A stretch of 64,000 bases of DNA from Acanthacorydalis orientalis. Its lineage: Eukaryota; Arthropoda; Insecta; Megaloptera; Corydalidae. The notes under the pieces were generated by a model. It was not told the origin of the DNA, ran no database searches, and saw nothing but the letters and a program-made list of their open reading frames with translations. The DNA is taken from contig CM068313.1 in NCBI GenBank assembly GCA_034766995.1, forward strand, positions 4,772,961 to 4,836,960, read 5' to 3'. Positions 11,521 through 23,277 of this stretch are shown here, piece by piece. Made by a program: the position numbers and the translations under genes. Every line of letters starts with the position of its first letter. Positions within the stretch are counted from its first letter, which is position 1.

Positions 11521-11529
11521 TTTTAGAAT

Positions 11530-12460
11530 AAATAACTGACACTAGAACTGAAATAACATACTGAATGAAAATTAGAATTGATAGACGTCCTGTTTGTCGT
11601 TGTTATAAAATAACATTCATTCATTTCTCTTTCAACTCCAGTAATTTTGAAAAAAAATAACGTAAAATGATCTGATAAAGAATTTAAGAAATTTGTACAG
11701 AAACTATTCGAAAATGTCCATCTAAAAAATTAATATCTCTCCACACGTCCAACATCCGAAAAATCTGATTAAAACGTCACGTTTACAAATTTTACAGAAA
11801 AAAAAATCGTTTTGCATAATCAACACGTTGTCCACGCACGACTTGTGTTATTTTATTCGATATATTGATTACATAGTTAATTAAAAATTAATGTTGGAAC
11901 ATCGTGCGCGTATGTCTGTTTTTCACAGTGAGAGATTTTCGAATGATATTATATAGAATTTTAATTTAATGGGGTAATTAAAAACAGTATATCTCATGTT
12001 CAAATATAATGTCTGTGAAATTATTCTGAATATTTTGTCGGATCGTCGTGTAAAAATATTTTCAGCGGTTGTACAATAAAAATATGACGCGTTCCGCGAA
12101 TAAATATTCTTCACATTAAATGTGGATTTTTGTATCGTTTACTGGAATATTTATAAATGGGATGAACGTGGATGTTTATCACTATATATGCATATAACAT
12201 AATGAAAAAATATATTCCGTACAGAGTTATTGTGTTTGATCCTATTTTTTACAATTAGAATATTTGTAAAAGTTCTCAATTTTGTTCTATTAAAAAAATA
12301 TTACTCTATAATTTGTCAAAAACTATCAAATGTCTGCCCGGAAAAAAATATTTGTTTCTTTATTTCTTGTTATTTTTCTGTGCAATTCATGTTCATGATT
12401 CTACATGAATCCTGTCCGAATCTATATCCGAATTCTTGACTTCTGTTCTCATCAGGTAGA
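11530..12460. other. AT-rich DNA, no feature seen
   Basis: No supported gene. Short ORFs near 11.9-12.1 kb (minus) and 12.2-12.4 kb (plus) are low complexity. Confidence 0.4.
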
Positions 12461-12484
12461 TTATATACAGTTGGCTAATACTGT

Positions 12485-12865
12485 ATATACAGTTGGCATA
12501 ACCTCACAAAATAGCATTGAAACTATGGCGTTCGAAAAGCAGTATATTAGGAAATGCATACTTTTGGCATTCCAGGTAAAAAAAAATGCTGCAAAACTGT
12601 GGAAATGACTTTTTCAGCTTCGAAGGAAGGTGTTGTGATAGATAAAACGTGTTAAAAAAATATAAAAACAGAGGAAGAGTTTCGAAAATGCATTATGACT
12701 TCATCGACTCAAAGAAGCCATCTTTTTTTCTTCAGAGGGTCGTCAGTAACCGATAGATGGAACAAAGTTGTACAAAATAATAGGCGACATTTTGAAATGT
12801 ACTCCATTTGTCAATAAACATTCATTTTCTATAAAAAAAGGCCCTGAAGTAATTTGTAGATGTAA
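12485..12865 (+). mobile_element. 5'-truncated miniature mariner (family A)
   Basis: Starts within the leader (CAGTTGGCATAACCTCACAA) without a 5' terminus and includes the transposase start MAFEKQYIRKCILLAFQVKK, as in the other family A copies. An internal deletion follows, then the C-terminal relic (AGATGGAACAAAGTTGTACA) and a degraded 3' end with TA. The TATATACAGTTGGC sequence at its left border is locally duplicated. Confidence 0.72.
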
Positions 12866-12889
12866 TAAATCGCGTTATGAATAAATTTA

Positions 12890-13165
12890 CAAATGGATTA
12901 TTTTTCCACCTCATAAATCACAAACAATTTTTCTGATCAAAAATGTTCAATAATTGATCATATTATTTGTCGTTTTTGCGCATTTCGATGACGATGCCGT
13001 TATATTCAGATATATTTCTTTCCCTTAGTGTTTTGAGAATGATGACTACTATCAAAATGCCATTAAGTAATAATCAAAAATGATCAATAACCATTTATTT
13101 TAAATATTTATGATCAGATTTTTTTTTTATATAATTTAAGAGATGAGAAAATAATCAATCTGTAA
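12890..13165. repeat. Foldback element copy
   Basis: Imperfect palindrome. The left arm has TCTGATCAAAAATGTTCAATAA and GCGCATTTCGATGACGATG (listed in parts no longer than the shared blocks). The right arm has ATCAAAAATGATCAATAACC and TTTATGATCAGA. Same arms as the 6.0-7.6 kb cluster. Confidence 0.65.
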
Positions 13166-13429
13166 CTATAAAAGGTCATTTGAAAAGTTTAACTGTGTAC
13201 AATTTAAGAAATTTAAAAGATAAAACAGTTAAGTAGATAATGAATAAAAGAAATCTATTTTTCTTTCGAGTACAATAAAGTATACTTGAAAGACTAGTTC
13301 GTGTGTTCCTTAAAACTCGGAGATTTGTCGGATCCGAGAATACGCAATAAAAAAAATGTTAATGCATGCCGAGTTTACCGAACGCACTAAAAAAAATGTT
13401 AAACATGTAAAAAAAGCGCACATACGTTA

Positions 13430-13830
13430 GTGGAAACAGACTGAAAAAAAGACAAACACTCTAATAGCATATTTTAACGCGTAACTGCCCATTTTCTTCG
13501 TTCCACTAATATAAATCATTGTCTCGAAGCAATCCGAACTTGTGCCTTCATTCCTTTTTTTTGCGTTCGTAATGGCAGAGGAACTCGGAAACGCGCGTTT
13601 CTTTTTACATATTTTTTTCGACGTACGTCTGACATTCTTCTTTAGAACTGTACGCGAGGGATATGAGCGGATAGTGCAGCGTTTCAAAACAAATTTAATC
13701 AAGTCAAAGGGAACCTGGGCCCTGTTGACCGAACGAACGAACGACCGGTCCCGGTCGATCGACGTGAAAGTCCTGACGTGCGACGGCACCAATATGTGTG
13801 TTTGTACGAACGGTGGGCGGCGGTAACAAT
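13430..13830. promoter_or_regulatory. CpG-rich island without recognisable coding content
   Basis: GC-rich stretch with GACCGAACGAACGAACGACC-type tetranucleotide runs and many CpGs. Frames are open on both strands (121 codons minus, 94 codons plus), but each is basic, low complexity and matches no family. Probably unique non-coding DNA such as a promoter or 5' UTR exon, by analogy with the other islands here. Confidence 0.3.
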
Positions 13831-14057
13831 ATCGAAAATCTATATCTATTTAATGACATTTTTATTTGGGTGACTCCGGGTTCAATGGACTGCGATGATT
13901 ATATGTAACTTACTTTAAGAATGAACTTCGATACGCATCTAAATTATATATTTTATTGGTGCGATTGTAATTTTCAAATATTATTATAGGGGTTTCGATC
14001 GAAGTGGAGACCTTTGATGTTGGATTACATCAAAATTTATTACAATTTTATGATAAC

Positions 14058-14075
14058 ACATACACACACACATAG

Positions 14076-14117
<42 letters not shown>
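14058..14117. repeat. (CA)n-(TA)n microsatellite
   Basis: A CA run with small interruptions passes into a TA run. Confidence 0.95.
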
Positions 14118-14120
<3 letters not shown>

Positions 14121-14439
14121 TGCGTGTATGCATTCCCATAAAATCATATGATAAGAATCACAGATTTCTATGTAGATTGAAATAGAATTTAAAAAATCAA
14201 TAAAAAAATGATTCTCAATATAAGTCTCAAGTTATATAAAATAAAATTTTAAAGTACTTTATATAAAAAATATATTCGTTAATTTATTTTAACCACGAGG
14301 CTCTGTCCTTTTATAAAAACTATTCAAAGGTTATCCGTTTTAGAAAAGGGATGAAGTTATGACTTTGTTAATATATTTACTGTTTGTACATAATTTACTC
14401 CTTTTTATACTTTTTATTTTTTGTTCTTTCCGAGTTCGT

Positions 14440-14580
14440 GTATAATGTCAATTTATAACGACCAACTGAAGACGGTGGTTGAATCTGAACCACGCACAAT
14501 AATTTAAAAGCTGGCACAAAAGTTAGGCGTCAGTAATACAACAATTCTGGACCACTTGAAACCATTTAAATTAAAGAAAT
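14440..14580 (+). pseudogene. Mariner (family C) HTH fragment
   Basis: Translation includes NDQLKTVVESEPRT, then KLAQKLGVSNTTILDHLK, matching the second helix-turn-helix of the transposase coded at 58337-58633. An in-frame stop lies between the two blocks. No termini are seen, so this is an orphan fragment. Confidence 0.7.
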
Positions 14581-14589
14581 ATATATGAA

Positions 14590-15270
14590 TTCGAATATCA
14601 TAAATTGTAATTATTTTTCTATCAACTTAACAAAAATCTCAATAAAAATAAGTACATGTATTAAAAAAATAAAAAGATGGACTAATATAATAGGAGTTTG
14701 TTAAAAATAATTTGTAATAAAAAGTTAAATCTAGATATGGCAATGAACAAATAGAAATCTATATCATTTTAAGTCATATTAACAAAAGTAAGAAATAAAA
14801 TTGAAATTCAAGCACGAGAAAATTACATAACATTTATTAATTCATAAAATAATCCATATATATCTAAATAATAGTTAACACTAATTTTTATGTAGTTTCA
14901 AATCTATGTAAAAAAATAAAACTAAAAAGCATAAAAACTGTACAACTAATCGTTAGCTGTACAAGCGTATACAAGCTTTAAAGAACGAGGAATGCACGTA
15001 GCTGTTAACTTTAATTAAAAACTGTAACAGGCGACCTTTTAAAATGTTACGATGTAAAAAAAATAAGTACATATTTTTAACACCTCCACTTAATAAAACA
15101 ATTTGTATGGTTGTTTCAATTATTAAAAAAAAACTCAAGACCAATATAGATGATATGTAGATAAAATTCGTATTTAATTCATTAATAAATTGTTAGTTAA
15201 TTCATGTATATAAAAACAGTGGTGTTTGTTTTCTGATCAAATCATTAGAAGAAAATTTGAACATAAAAAA
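14590..15270. other. Start of the GALNT intron (minus strand), no feature seen
   Basis: AT-rich DNA directly 3' of the GALNT donor. No further exon and no element was recognised. Confidence 0.4.
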
Positions 15271-15274
15271 ATCG

Positions 15275-15280
15275 ACTCAC
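15275..15280 (-). other. 5' splice donor of the GALNT exon
   Basis: On the minus strand the coding sequence ...GACCCTTG is followed by GTGAGT, a consensus donor. Read-through would hit TGA in the next codon, which fits a true exon end. The split codon is TG plus one base of the next exon (Trp or Cys). Confidence 0.85.
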
Positions 15281-15870
15281 CAAGGGTCTCTCGGGTCTGG
15301 TAAATTGCGTCTCACTGATATTAAATCACTGACGTACTGGTTGAAAGCGTTCTTCTGCCACCCATCGTCGACCATTTTCTTCACATCGGCGGTGAGGTTC
15401 GCCGGTAACGTTACCGGTTTCCCCAACTCGCCCGGCGAATCCTCGGACGAGACCGGCGCGACTAGGACTTTCTTATCGTCGTGCTTTTGTTGTTCTTGTA
15501 CACGTTCAGCTTCTTTCGCCACTTCGTTATCTTCGACATTATTCTCACCTTCGTCCGCACCGTCATTGTTATAATTATTGTTATTGGTGTTCACTTCCGC
15601 TTTCTTGAACGGATTCTTCGGATTGTGAACGAGCGGTGCGGCGTGAATGCCGCCGCCGTTTGCGCTGCCGCCGACGAATTGTAACGAACGTTCGTTGTTG
15701 TTGACATCGTTCAATGCACCACCACTGCCACTACTAGAACCACTTCCTACATTGTCACCAGTCCTGTGATAGTCCTCGGTGTATAGGAGGAACGCGACAG
15801 TGAACCAGACTAACGATATGATGAGCACTAGTTTGAGGAGCAGCGACCGTTTTCGAAACAACACCGCCAT
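15281..15870 (-). CDS. Polypeptide N-acetylgalactosaminyltransferase, first coding exon (5' partial gene)
   Basis: GALNT/pgant enzymes start mucin-type O-glycosylation in the Golgi by moving GalNAc from UDP-GalNAc to Ser/Thr. This exon encodes about 196 residues from the preferred Met: a short basic tail (MAVLFRKR), one hydrophobic anchor at residues 10-30, a Ser/Gly- and Asn-rich stem, then the block that precedes the GT-A domain in this family (GELGKPVTLP, KNAFNQYVSDLIS, RRNLPDPRD). The exon ends in phase 2 at a GTGAGT donor. The ATG at 15870 was chosen because its context (ACAATGG) is near ideal and gives a normal short tail. An in-frame ATG at 15909 (poor context, 13 extra residues) is the alternative. 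The DxH and lectin parts are absent and must lie on later exons; none was recognised at lower coordinates. The family is clear, but the paralogue cannot be assigned. Confidence 0.87.
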
Positions 15871-15909
15871 TGTTTTTGAGGCACGGTATTTCACTAATCT
15901 GATATTCAT

Positions 15910-16050
15910 TAAAACGTCTTTACTTTTGTTAAACGAGCGCTATCTTATCACGACATACGTTGGAAGTGTGACATACAGTTTGATATGAAAGATCTGATAG
16001 TCACGCTTCAAGTGGTGGATTTACACAGACGAGTTTTAAAACATTTCGTA
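15910..16050 (-). other. Region upstream of the GALNT start; 5' UTR or upstream intron
   Basis: The sequence just 5' of the GALNT ATG is less AT-rich than its surroundings up to about 16.05 kb, then becomes TA-rich. I see no TATA motif at a suitable distance and no strong polypyrimidine-AG acceptor; a weak candidate reads CTATCAG near 15993. Whether this is transcribed 5' UTR or the end of an upstream intron is undecided. Confidence 0.3.
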
Positions 16051-16623
16051 TGTACATTCAATGCCGAACCGAACGTATTATTTACTTAATATATATATGT
16101 ATATATTATTATATATTTTTATTACAATTTAATGTATATCACAGATCGAAAAATCATATATATTTCAATATATATATAAATATATATTTAATGATAAAAC
16201 CATTCACATTTCACGACAAATACATTATGTACACTGATTTCTTTTAAAACACAGGTTTAATTATGATAAGCGTTTGTGACTAGAGATATACATAAATATT
16301 TATTATTGATTATTTTTCTTCGTATGTATATGCGTGTGAATTGATGTGTGTGTGTTCGATATTTTTGTGAGATATGGTAATTATTTGTTGTTGATAAAAC
16401 TGATTATGTATTCAATAGATATGTCGTTTTACAAAACCGGTCGAAATGTTGTGTCACTTGCTGCGTCGTCTTTATTTATCGATGATCATAATTTCTTGTT
16501 GTGCATCAATGGTTCGTACATCCGTTTAGGTTACTTCTTGTGTCACCTGGCCATTTCTGAAACAAATAAAACAACTTATTAGAAAAAAAAACACAAACTT
16601 CATCGAACAGTATAAAAAACATA

Positions 16624-17904
16624 CGAGGCGCGCTTTTAAAGTAAGGTCCGTTAATTCGAAAAAATCATCTATGATAAAAATGATTTATAAAAAAAATACA
16701 AATATATATATATATATTTGTATTTTTTTTCACAGTTTCACCATTGACTTCCACACATTTTTGGTAATCGTTTAGGGCGAGATTAGGGCTCTAGGGTGGA
16801 TGATCAAAAATGTTCCATCTAAAGTCTTGCAATATTTGAATAGTTCGAGCTGGGGTATGAGGTCATACATTACGTGGGTTGTTCGATAAGTTTGGTAAAT
16901 TTCTATGAGGTGGCGTCACCATTCATTTTGAATGTCACGGTTATCAAGTGTCACTTTTCAAACTAACGCAGGCAAAATTAAGATAATTTTTTTTTTTTAC
17001 CATACTTATTAAACGAGCTACGTATCGTGTAAAAGTAGAATCCCACTGGATAGCAACCCATGTCTTTTGTTTTGAATAGCACATCAAGTTAACTCATAAT
17101 TTCGCAACACGCATTGGCATTAATTGTCATTCCATGTTCAAGAAAATTAACAAGAAAGACTCCTTTTTTATCTCAGAAAACAGTAGTCATGCTTTTCTCG
17201 ACCGAAGGTAATTACTTAAATTTCTTTGCCTTCGAGGACAATGAATGACTGCCATTGTATTGACTGTTGTTTAAATGCGACATGTAGGAAATAAAGGTCT
17301 CATATCTAGTTACAGTGTGGCTAAAAGTCATATCCTTTTTTACCCGATGTTGTAAAAATTGATTAACATTTTTGATATCAATCTGGCATACAGTTTTTTG
17401 TAGCCTAGCTTTTCTGTCACAATATCATATATTATTGACTGTGACATTTCTAGAAATTCAATAAATTATGTAACGACGACATTCTCGAATTTTGTTCACT
17501 TTTTTCCCCAAATTGTCTGTCATAACACAAGGGCTGTCACTATGCTCATCGTCATGAATATTCGTTTACCCTTTTTTAAATAAACGACACCATTGCCTAA
17601 TTTTACTGTCACATATAACACTTGGCATATACAGCACACAAAATTACCTCTGAATTTCAGCATCACTATTGTTTTCTGTCGATAAAAACCGGATGACAGC
17701 ACCAACCTCGCAGTTGGTTGAATTATTAATTATTACACTCTTTCTAAATCAATCACATGTGGCATTAAACAAGAATCCGTGGGTAACAAAATAGCTGATG
17801 GCTAGCTTATGAACTGTATAAAGCTATTGCGCATGCGCGATCTCAACATTCATGTTTAATCGGCAATTATTATAAAACAGACCTTACTTTAAAAACGCGT
17901 CTCG
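16624..17904 (-). mobile_element. Mariner (family D, rosa-like) with nested 150-bp MITE
   Basis: Ends CGAGGCGCGCTTTTAAAGTA and (reverse-complemented) CGAGACGCGTTTTTAAAGTA, flanked by TA. The minus strand encodes a degraded transposase with recognisable blocks (CEVGAVIRFLSTENN, KIRQWCRLFKKG, TVFxDKKGVFLVNFLEHG, ARTIQILQDFRWNIFDHPP). The first catalytic GDETW motif has become RYETF. The HDN motif is split by an inserted MITE and the C-terminus is shortened. Inactive. Confidence 0.8.
16873..17022. mobile_element. 150-bp MITE inserted in the HDN codons of mariner D
   Basis: Termini CGTGGGTTGTTCGATAAGTT and (reverse-complemented) CGTAGCTCGTTTAATAAGTA, with TA at 16871-16872 and 17023-17024. Removing the insert and one TA restores codons for LLHDNVxPHT on the minus strand, which confirms the borders. 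No coding capacity. A non-autonomous Tc1/mariner-type element mobilised by an unknown partner. Confidence 0.82.
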
Positions 17905-17909
17905 TAATA

Positions 17910-19040
17910 TTGGTCAATATTTCGATTCAACAAACAAATAAGAAAAAAAATATAAATTATTGACAAAACATGTGATGAATACAAAAAACAGATTTGGTAT
18001 TTAAATTTCAATCTCTAAGAAATGTCTACTAAACTTTAAACATGTACAAATAAATAATGTATACAGAATAATAAATAAAAAAACCTTTATTTTTATATTT
18101 CAAACATTAAACTGTTTCTATTATAGTCTGAGATGTTTAATATTTCATGTACGTCTTTTGAATATTACTAAGTCTTTATGTTACAAAATATTTTAGCTGA
18201 CTAAATCCCATATGTACGAAACTGATTATTAGATAAGCAGGTACAGGTGTTTATGTTTGTGTATCCAATAAAATGAGAATCAATTCATTGATTATTCGAA
18301 AAATGAGTTGTAGTTTTTACTACCTCGTTTAAATTAATGAAAATTTATACAATTTAAATTCATGTTTATTTAATAACCTGTTTCCGTTATAAAACAGTTT
18401 AATAAGTAATGACTATTAGAATCATGTATTATAAAAGATGACTGGAATAAACTTGGAAAACGCAATTAAAACTCGTAACGAAAATATAAAAAGAATTCTA
18501 TAAAATATAATAGAAAATGTTAGATATGCTTTTTGTCAGGAACCTTATTTTATATTCATAGACATGTAAAGCATACATGGAAGTTCGAAATTTTACGATA
18601 TAGCATCCGTTGATAGCTGAATAGGATTTTTTTTACCACTTCTTAGTAACTTTTATAACTTGTGAACTTTGTATTTTTTTTGATAATATTATTATAGAAT
18701 CATTGTCGGGTATCGAATCGTTATTTAGATTTATAATTGATATTTTAAGATATGAAATGTTTATATTTGATTTTTAATTTATATTTAATATAAACAAGCA
18801 TGAAATGTAATAAAATTTAACTTTTTAACGAATATTTCATATAAATAAAAATATAATTTTATTGCTAAGACAAACCTTAAAAAGCATTTTTTTCAAATGA
18901 ATTTTTCACTCATCTTCTAACCACATTTTTTTTGTGGTTTGTGGAGAAAGGGAAAGTTCATTCGGGAGAGTTAATTTGGCGAGAATTTCATAACTATATT
19001 ATGATATTTTATGAGGGTAGCGCCAAATATTCTAGGTGTA
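17910..19040. other. AT-rich DNA, no feature seen
   Basis: No gene or clear element. A weak piece resembling one foldback arm lies near 18.9 kb. Confidence 0.4.
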
Positions 19041-19049
19041 ACATGTTTG

Positions 19050-19430
19050 CGCATGCGCACACATGGAATTTCTGTTCAGTGTAGTAGATTCATGTCTATT
19101 GGTAGCGTTTAGTAAAAATTTCAAAGTTTTAACTTGATTAGTTGTACAGTGACACCAATAAGAGTAAGACGTGTTTTTAACAATGTCATAAGTAACTTAA
19201 ATTGAGTACCGCGCATTAATAAATTTTCTGACAAAGTAAGGGGTTACATAACACCAAATAAAGCAACGATTAGATGGGATATATGAAGCTTCTCATATTA
19301 CACTGTAAAAGAATGGGCTAAGAGACTTCGAATGGAAGAAGAGTCACTGGAAGATCGCATACTGGTCGCCCTATGGAAGTGATCATGCTCGATTCTGTCG
19401 CAATTTTTGAAGGCCTCATCAAATTTAAGA
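19050..19430 (+). pseudogene. Mariner-like N-terminal fragment (lineage unclear)
   Basis: The translation around 19300-19385 reads TVKEWAKRLRMEEESLEDR with TGRPMEV in a shifted frame, fitting the mariner WxxRFxxGxxSLEDxxRxGRP pattern. A GCGCATGCGC palindrome upstream, near 19055, is also present in the 5' leader of mariner D. No ends and no C-terminal half are visible. Confidence 0.45.
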
Positions 19431-20420
19431 ATTCGCCGTTCTTACTTTCTTTATATTTCATTATACTTCTGGCACTTATGGAATCTTTAGATAGATTTGT
19501 GCTAATTTTTAAGGACTTATCTAAGGATTTATTTAAGGGCATTAATACTTTTGAACATCACTGTTCAATCTCTATAAGTTAAATGGATAATGTATTTGCT
19601 TGAAAATTGATAAGTCACATAAATGTGATATAATATCTATACATTAATTTAATAGCGAATGCGTCTATGACTGAGGATCGTTTTTATATTTCAAATAATC
19701 TTGAAATACATGCGAAACTAAATTATAATTGAAATATTTCTTCAGTAGAAAGACAATAACATTCTTTCATGGGTCAGAAGTAGTCCCCGGGTTTTTAATT
19801 AGAGAACGTTCTCTAAGATATTATCTTATTTAAATGTTAAATTAAGGTGAAACAGTGTCCAAATCGCTTATAGTCAAATATGAAGGAAGTGATCAAATGA
19901 TGAATATTTAAATAGAAAAAAACCAGTACGTTACATCGAATTCTCACTGTATGTAGAAACAACTGTTTTATATTTATAATTCGAATATTTCAAGCGAATT
20001 ATGTTCGAGACCGGGCTGTATTTACGACAGTGAATAAATCAGAAATTTCATAAACATTAACGTAACATTAAAGCAAATGAGTGATAAGAAATCATTCTTA
20101 CAATTAGATCCTGTCAAATTCAATATCGTTCACTCTTATTCGAACGTTCCATATAATAATTTTTATGAACGGAAAAACAATTCGTGTCAGTAACTTAATT
20201 AATTGTGTAATAAAAACTGCGAAAAAAACTCGTGTCGATAACGTAATTAATTACCTAATAAAAAGGAGGAACATAAAACTCTTGAAATAATTGTGACGAT
20301 ATTAATTACGACTTATAATTAAACCGTGAATTATTACAATCGCGCTCGTAATCAACGAATTTCGTATGCATACGTTTCCGTTTTATGAAAGATGTGTTGC
20401 GGATTTTTTTCACATTTCAC

Positions 20421-20437
20421 AAACACACACACACACG

Positions 20438-20475
<38 letters not shown>
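20421..20475. repeat. (CA)n-(TA)n microsatellite
   Basis: CA dinucleotides with one CG interruption pass into TA dinucleotides. Confidence 0.95.
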
Positions 20476-20639
20476 AATGTATGTGTGTGTGAATATTGTT
20501 AACTATTGCATCCATCGTTCGAACTGCAAAGGGGAATAATCAAATTCAAGTTATTTTCAAATATTGTACATCTCAAATAATTTAGCCAAAGTGCAGCGAT
20601 TATTACAAAACAGTTCGGGGTCTATGGCTAAATTTCCTT

Positions 20640-21117
20640 TCACAAATGAACCACGCGTGATTACTAAGGAGAAGTACTGTCAACAACTAGCCAAACTGAA
20701 TGCAGCAATTAAAAAAAAAAGTCCGATTTTGGCCAATCGGAAGGGGGTCATCTTCCATCACGACAACGCAAAACCACATACAGCAAAACTGATGCACTTG
20801 AAATGAGAAATCATATCGTATCCAACATATTCTTCGGACATTGCACCTTGGAGTTATCAATTGTTCCGGTCGCTGCAGAACAGTTTAAACTGTAAAAAAA
20901 TGACATCGTGGGGGCCATCAAAAACCACCTCACCATCTTTTTTGTCGAAAAATCGCGCAGCTTTTACGAACAAGGAATCTAGCAGCTGCCTGCACGTTGG
21001 AAAATGATTGCAGAAAACCATAGTGATTATATAATTGATTAATAAAAGCGTCTTTTGCGAAAAATAATTGCCAGAGTTTCAATTCCAAATCGTATACGAA
21101 CTTTTGCACTGATCCAA
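20640..21117 (+). pseudogene. 3' part of a mariner (family E) with C-terminal transposase relic
   Basis: Encodes ITKEKYCQQLAKLNAAIKKK then ANRKGVIFHHDNAKPHT (second catalytic Asp intact). It ends with an A-P-W-S-Y sequence where the third Asp of the D-Y-x-L-F motif should be, so that residue is lost. The 3' terminus CGTATACGAACTTTTGCACT followed by GATCCAA and TA matches the complete copy at 46918-48171. The 5' half is missing. Confidence 0.82.
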
Positions 21118-21219
21118 TATTATGTATAATTGAGCAGCATATGCATTTGATACATTATTGTAAAAATTGCAAAGTATTGCATCATGCATTTTCACCTATA
21201 AGAAAATACAAGGGATGTC

Positions 21220-21223
<4 letters not shown>

Positions 21224-21264
<41 letters not shown>
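21224..21264. repeat. (TA)n microsatellite
   Basis: Perfect TA run. Confidence 0.95.
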
Positions 21265-21266
<2 letters not shown>

Positions 21267-21399
21267 TAGTCAAGTTTTATGAATCTTTCTTGAATTCCAA
21301 ATCAAGCATATAAAACAATCAAAATCTTGAGATCGAATTTCTGTAAGATTACAATATGTCTTCTGCATGAAATGGAGATTTGTAATAAATAAAAACTGA

Positions 21400-22010
21400 T
21401 TCATGGGAGCGAAACATAAGTCCAGAAAATATCGCAGGGAATCACGCACATTCGTCCACATACCTACATTTATTTATACATCTATCTACATATATATATA
21501 TATGTACGTATATCGTATTCCGTGCAACAAAGCCGTGATATATTTGAACGGAATTGACAATGAAAGTAAGGCAGGCAGCATCACGAACATATTCGATTCA
21601 ACGGCAAAGCAACCTGCGATGGCCGCCGCCGGTTCTTGTACAAGCGCGCAGCCGTGTGATAAATGACAGCATTATGCGACAAATTTGAAATATGACTCGC
21701 GCAAAGCCAACGGATATGTCCGGTGACAGCGGTAGCTGGATGGCTAACAGCTACGGCTCTGTCATACCTCGTCATAAATTTTTAATGCCGCCGCGACCCT
21801 CTCAAACTTGATGGTCCACGACCGACCGACCATCCATCCATTCCACCAACTAACCAACCAACCGAACAACAACAGCGACACTTTTGAAAAATCTAACGTC
21901 CGACAGAGACGAACGTTATATACTGAACGACCGTTTTTTATTGTGACGTTACGTTCCGTTATACGTCAGAAATCTTATGTTATTCTTTCCGCAAACACGA
22001 GAAATTAATA
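21400..22010. promoter_or_regulatory. GC-rich island, likely unique non-coding DNA
   Basis: Contrasts with its AT-rich flanks. Contains GATGGCCGCCGCCGG, TTTTTAATGCCGCCGCGACC and a GACC/CATC/AACC tetranucleotide run (GACCGACCGACCATCCATCC). Small frames on both strands carry no known domain. Candidate promoter, 5' UTR exon or conserved regulatory element; it could serve the minus-strand GALNT gene some 6 kb away, but nothing in the sequence proves that. Confidence 0.3.
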
Positions 22011-22439
22011 TATAAAAACAGAAAGAACAAAATAAATTATATATATATATAAAACAGATATTCGTGTCGGACGGACTCGTCCTTAATACATTCTGTTGAC
22101 ATAAGACATCAGGATTCGAATGATTCGTTGTCCAGATGTCGTTCCTATTCGACTCATTTTATTTTTTCGTCATAAAAGTAGTGAAGTATCGACATAAAAA
22201 GTTTTATATTTAATATAGGTTTTTTCATGTTGTAAAGGGTATATTTAAAATGTATTTATTTGACATATTCCGTCGTTGTGAGACAATAAGAAAACACACT
22301 TCATCAAATTTAATTATAAATAAAAAAAAACAAACAAATATACGAATACGTTTCTATGTATTTTTTTTTTATAAAAAGATATTCGTTTTTTCTATAAAAC
22401 ATTTACACCTAATCTTTAGTAATACATAGATGATATTCG

Positions 22440-22610
22440 GTATCAAATTTTTCTTGGCACTCTCGAGACAATGACGGTGCCATCGAAATGCGTATTAACG
22501 ATAATAATAATTTATTGAATATTTTTGAACGGAAAAATTTTGGTGTAGGTTGAGGGGTGAAAAAACAATTTACTTGTGAAACAGAAAATGTTTTCTCTAC
22601 CTTGAAATTT
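22440..22610. repeat. Foldback element, right-arm fragment
   Basis: Contains GGTGCCATCGAAATGCGTAT, then ATTTATTGAATATTTTTGAAC and GTGAAACAGAAAATG spacing, the right-arm order of the foldback family. The left arm is not seen. Confidence 0.5.
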
Positions 22611-22739
22611 TTCATTGTTTATTGAACATTTTTGACATCGGAACTCGGACATTTCATACTTAATAACCTAATATATATCACTGACATGATAGTAACGACT
22701 GTAAAAAAAATAATGTCAAACGGACACATCAGAAACAAA

Positions 22740-23080
22740 ACGCGAGTCGTTTGATTATCTGTACGAATAAATACGGCTCCGTGGCGTGCGAATGTAAATA
22801 AATAAGGAAGTCGAATGAACGCGTGCACTGTTGAATACAAACCAGTATCTCTGTCAAACTAATTCGGCGTGATTCAGTTCGGATTCCAACAGAATCAACA
22901 TAATCACAAGCGCGACTCCGCAGCACAACGTCCGACTATAAATACGGCGTCGCACTGTTCTAAGGCGCCACCGTCACCCCGACCGTCTTTAATCCCATCA
23001 TGTCGCACACAATTTCCGTTTTTGCCTCATTATATACCCATCACACGGGATTGTCGAAAACGGATGAAGAACTGTTCGTG
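22740..23080 (+). promoter_or_regulatory. CpG-rich segment with TATAAATA, candidate promoter
   Basis: TATAAATA at 22937-22944 sits between CpG-rich flanks and would predict a start near 22965-22975. A 28-codon ORF with ATG at 23000 (MSHTISVFASLYTHHTGLSK) follows and stops with TAA. No known product. The TATA motif in GC-rich surroundings is the only support. Confidence 0.3.
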
Positions 23081-23144
23081 ACGTAATGCAACTGAAAAAC
23101 ATCGACTGTACACAAACTTTATTATAACCTTGTCACATACTGTG

Positions 23145-23277
<133 letters not shown>

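Noticed and set aside
13427..13826. ORFs of 121 (minus) and 94 (plus) codons overlapping each other
   Set aside because: Both arise from the same CpG-rich, low-stop sequence; composition is basic and unlike any known family. Listed as an island only.
15257..15684. Plus-strand ORFs of 105 and 67 codons
   Set aside because: Antisense shadows of the GALNT exon.
21581..21775. Possible conserved Hox-type regulatory element (TTTTTAATG and GCCGCC motifs)
   Set aside because: Short motifs of this kind are expected by chance and no comparison can be made here; kept only as an unassigned GC-rich island.
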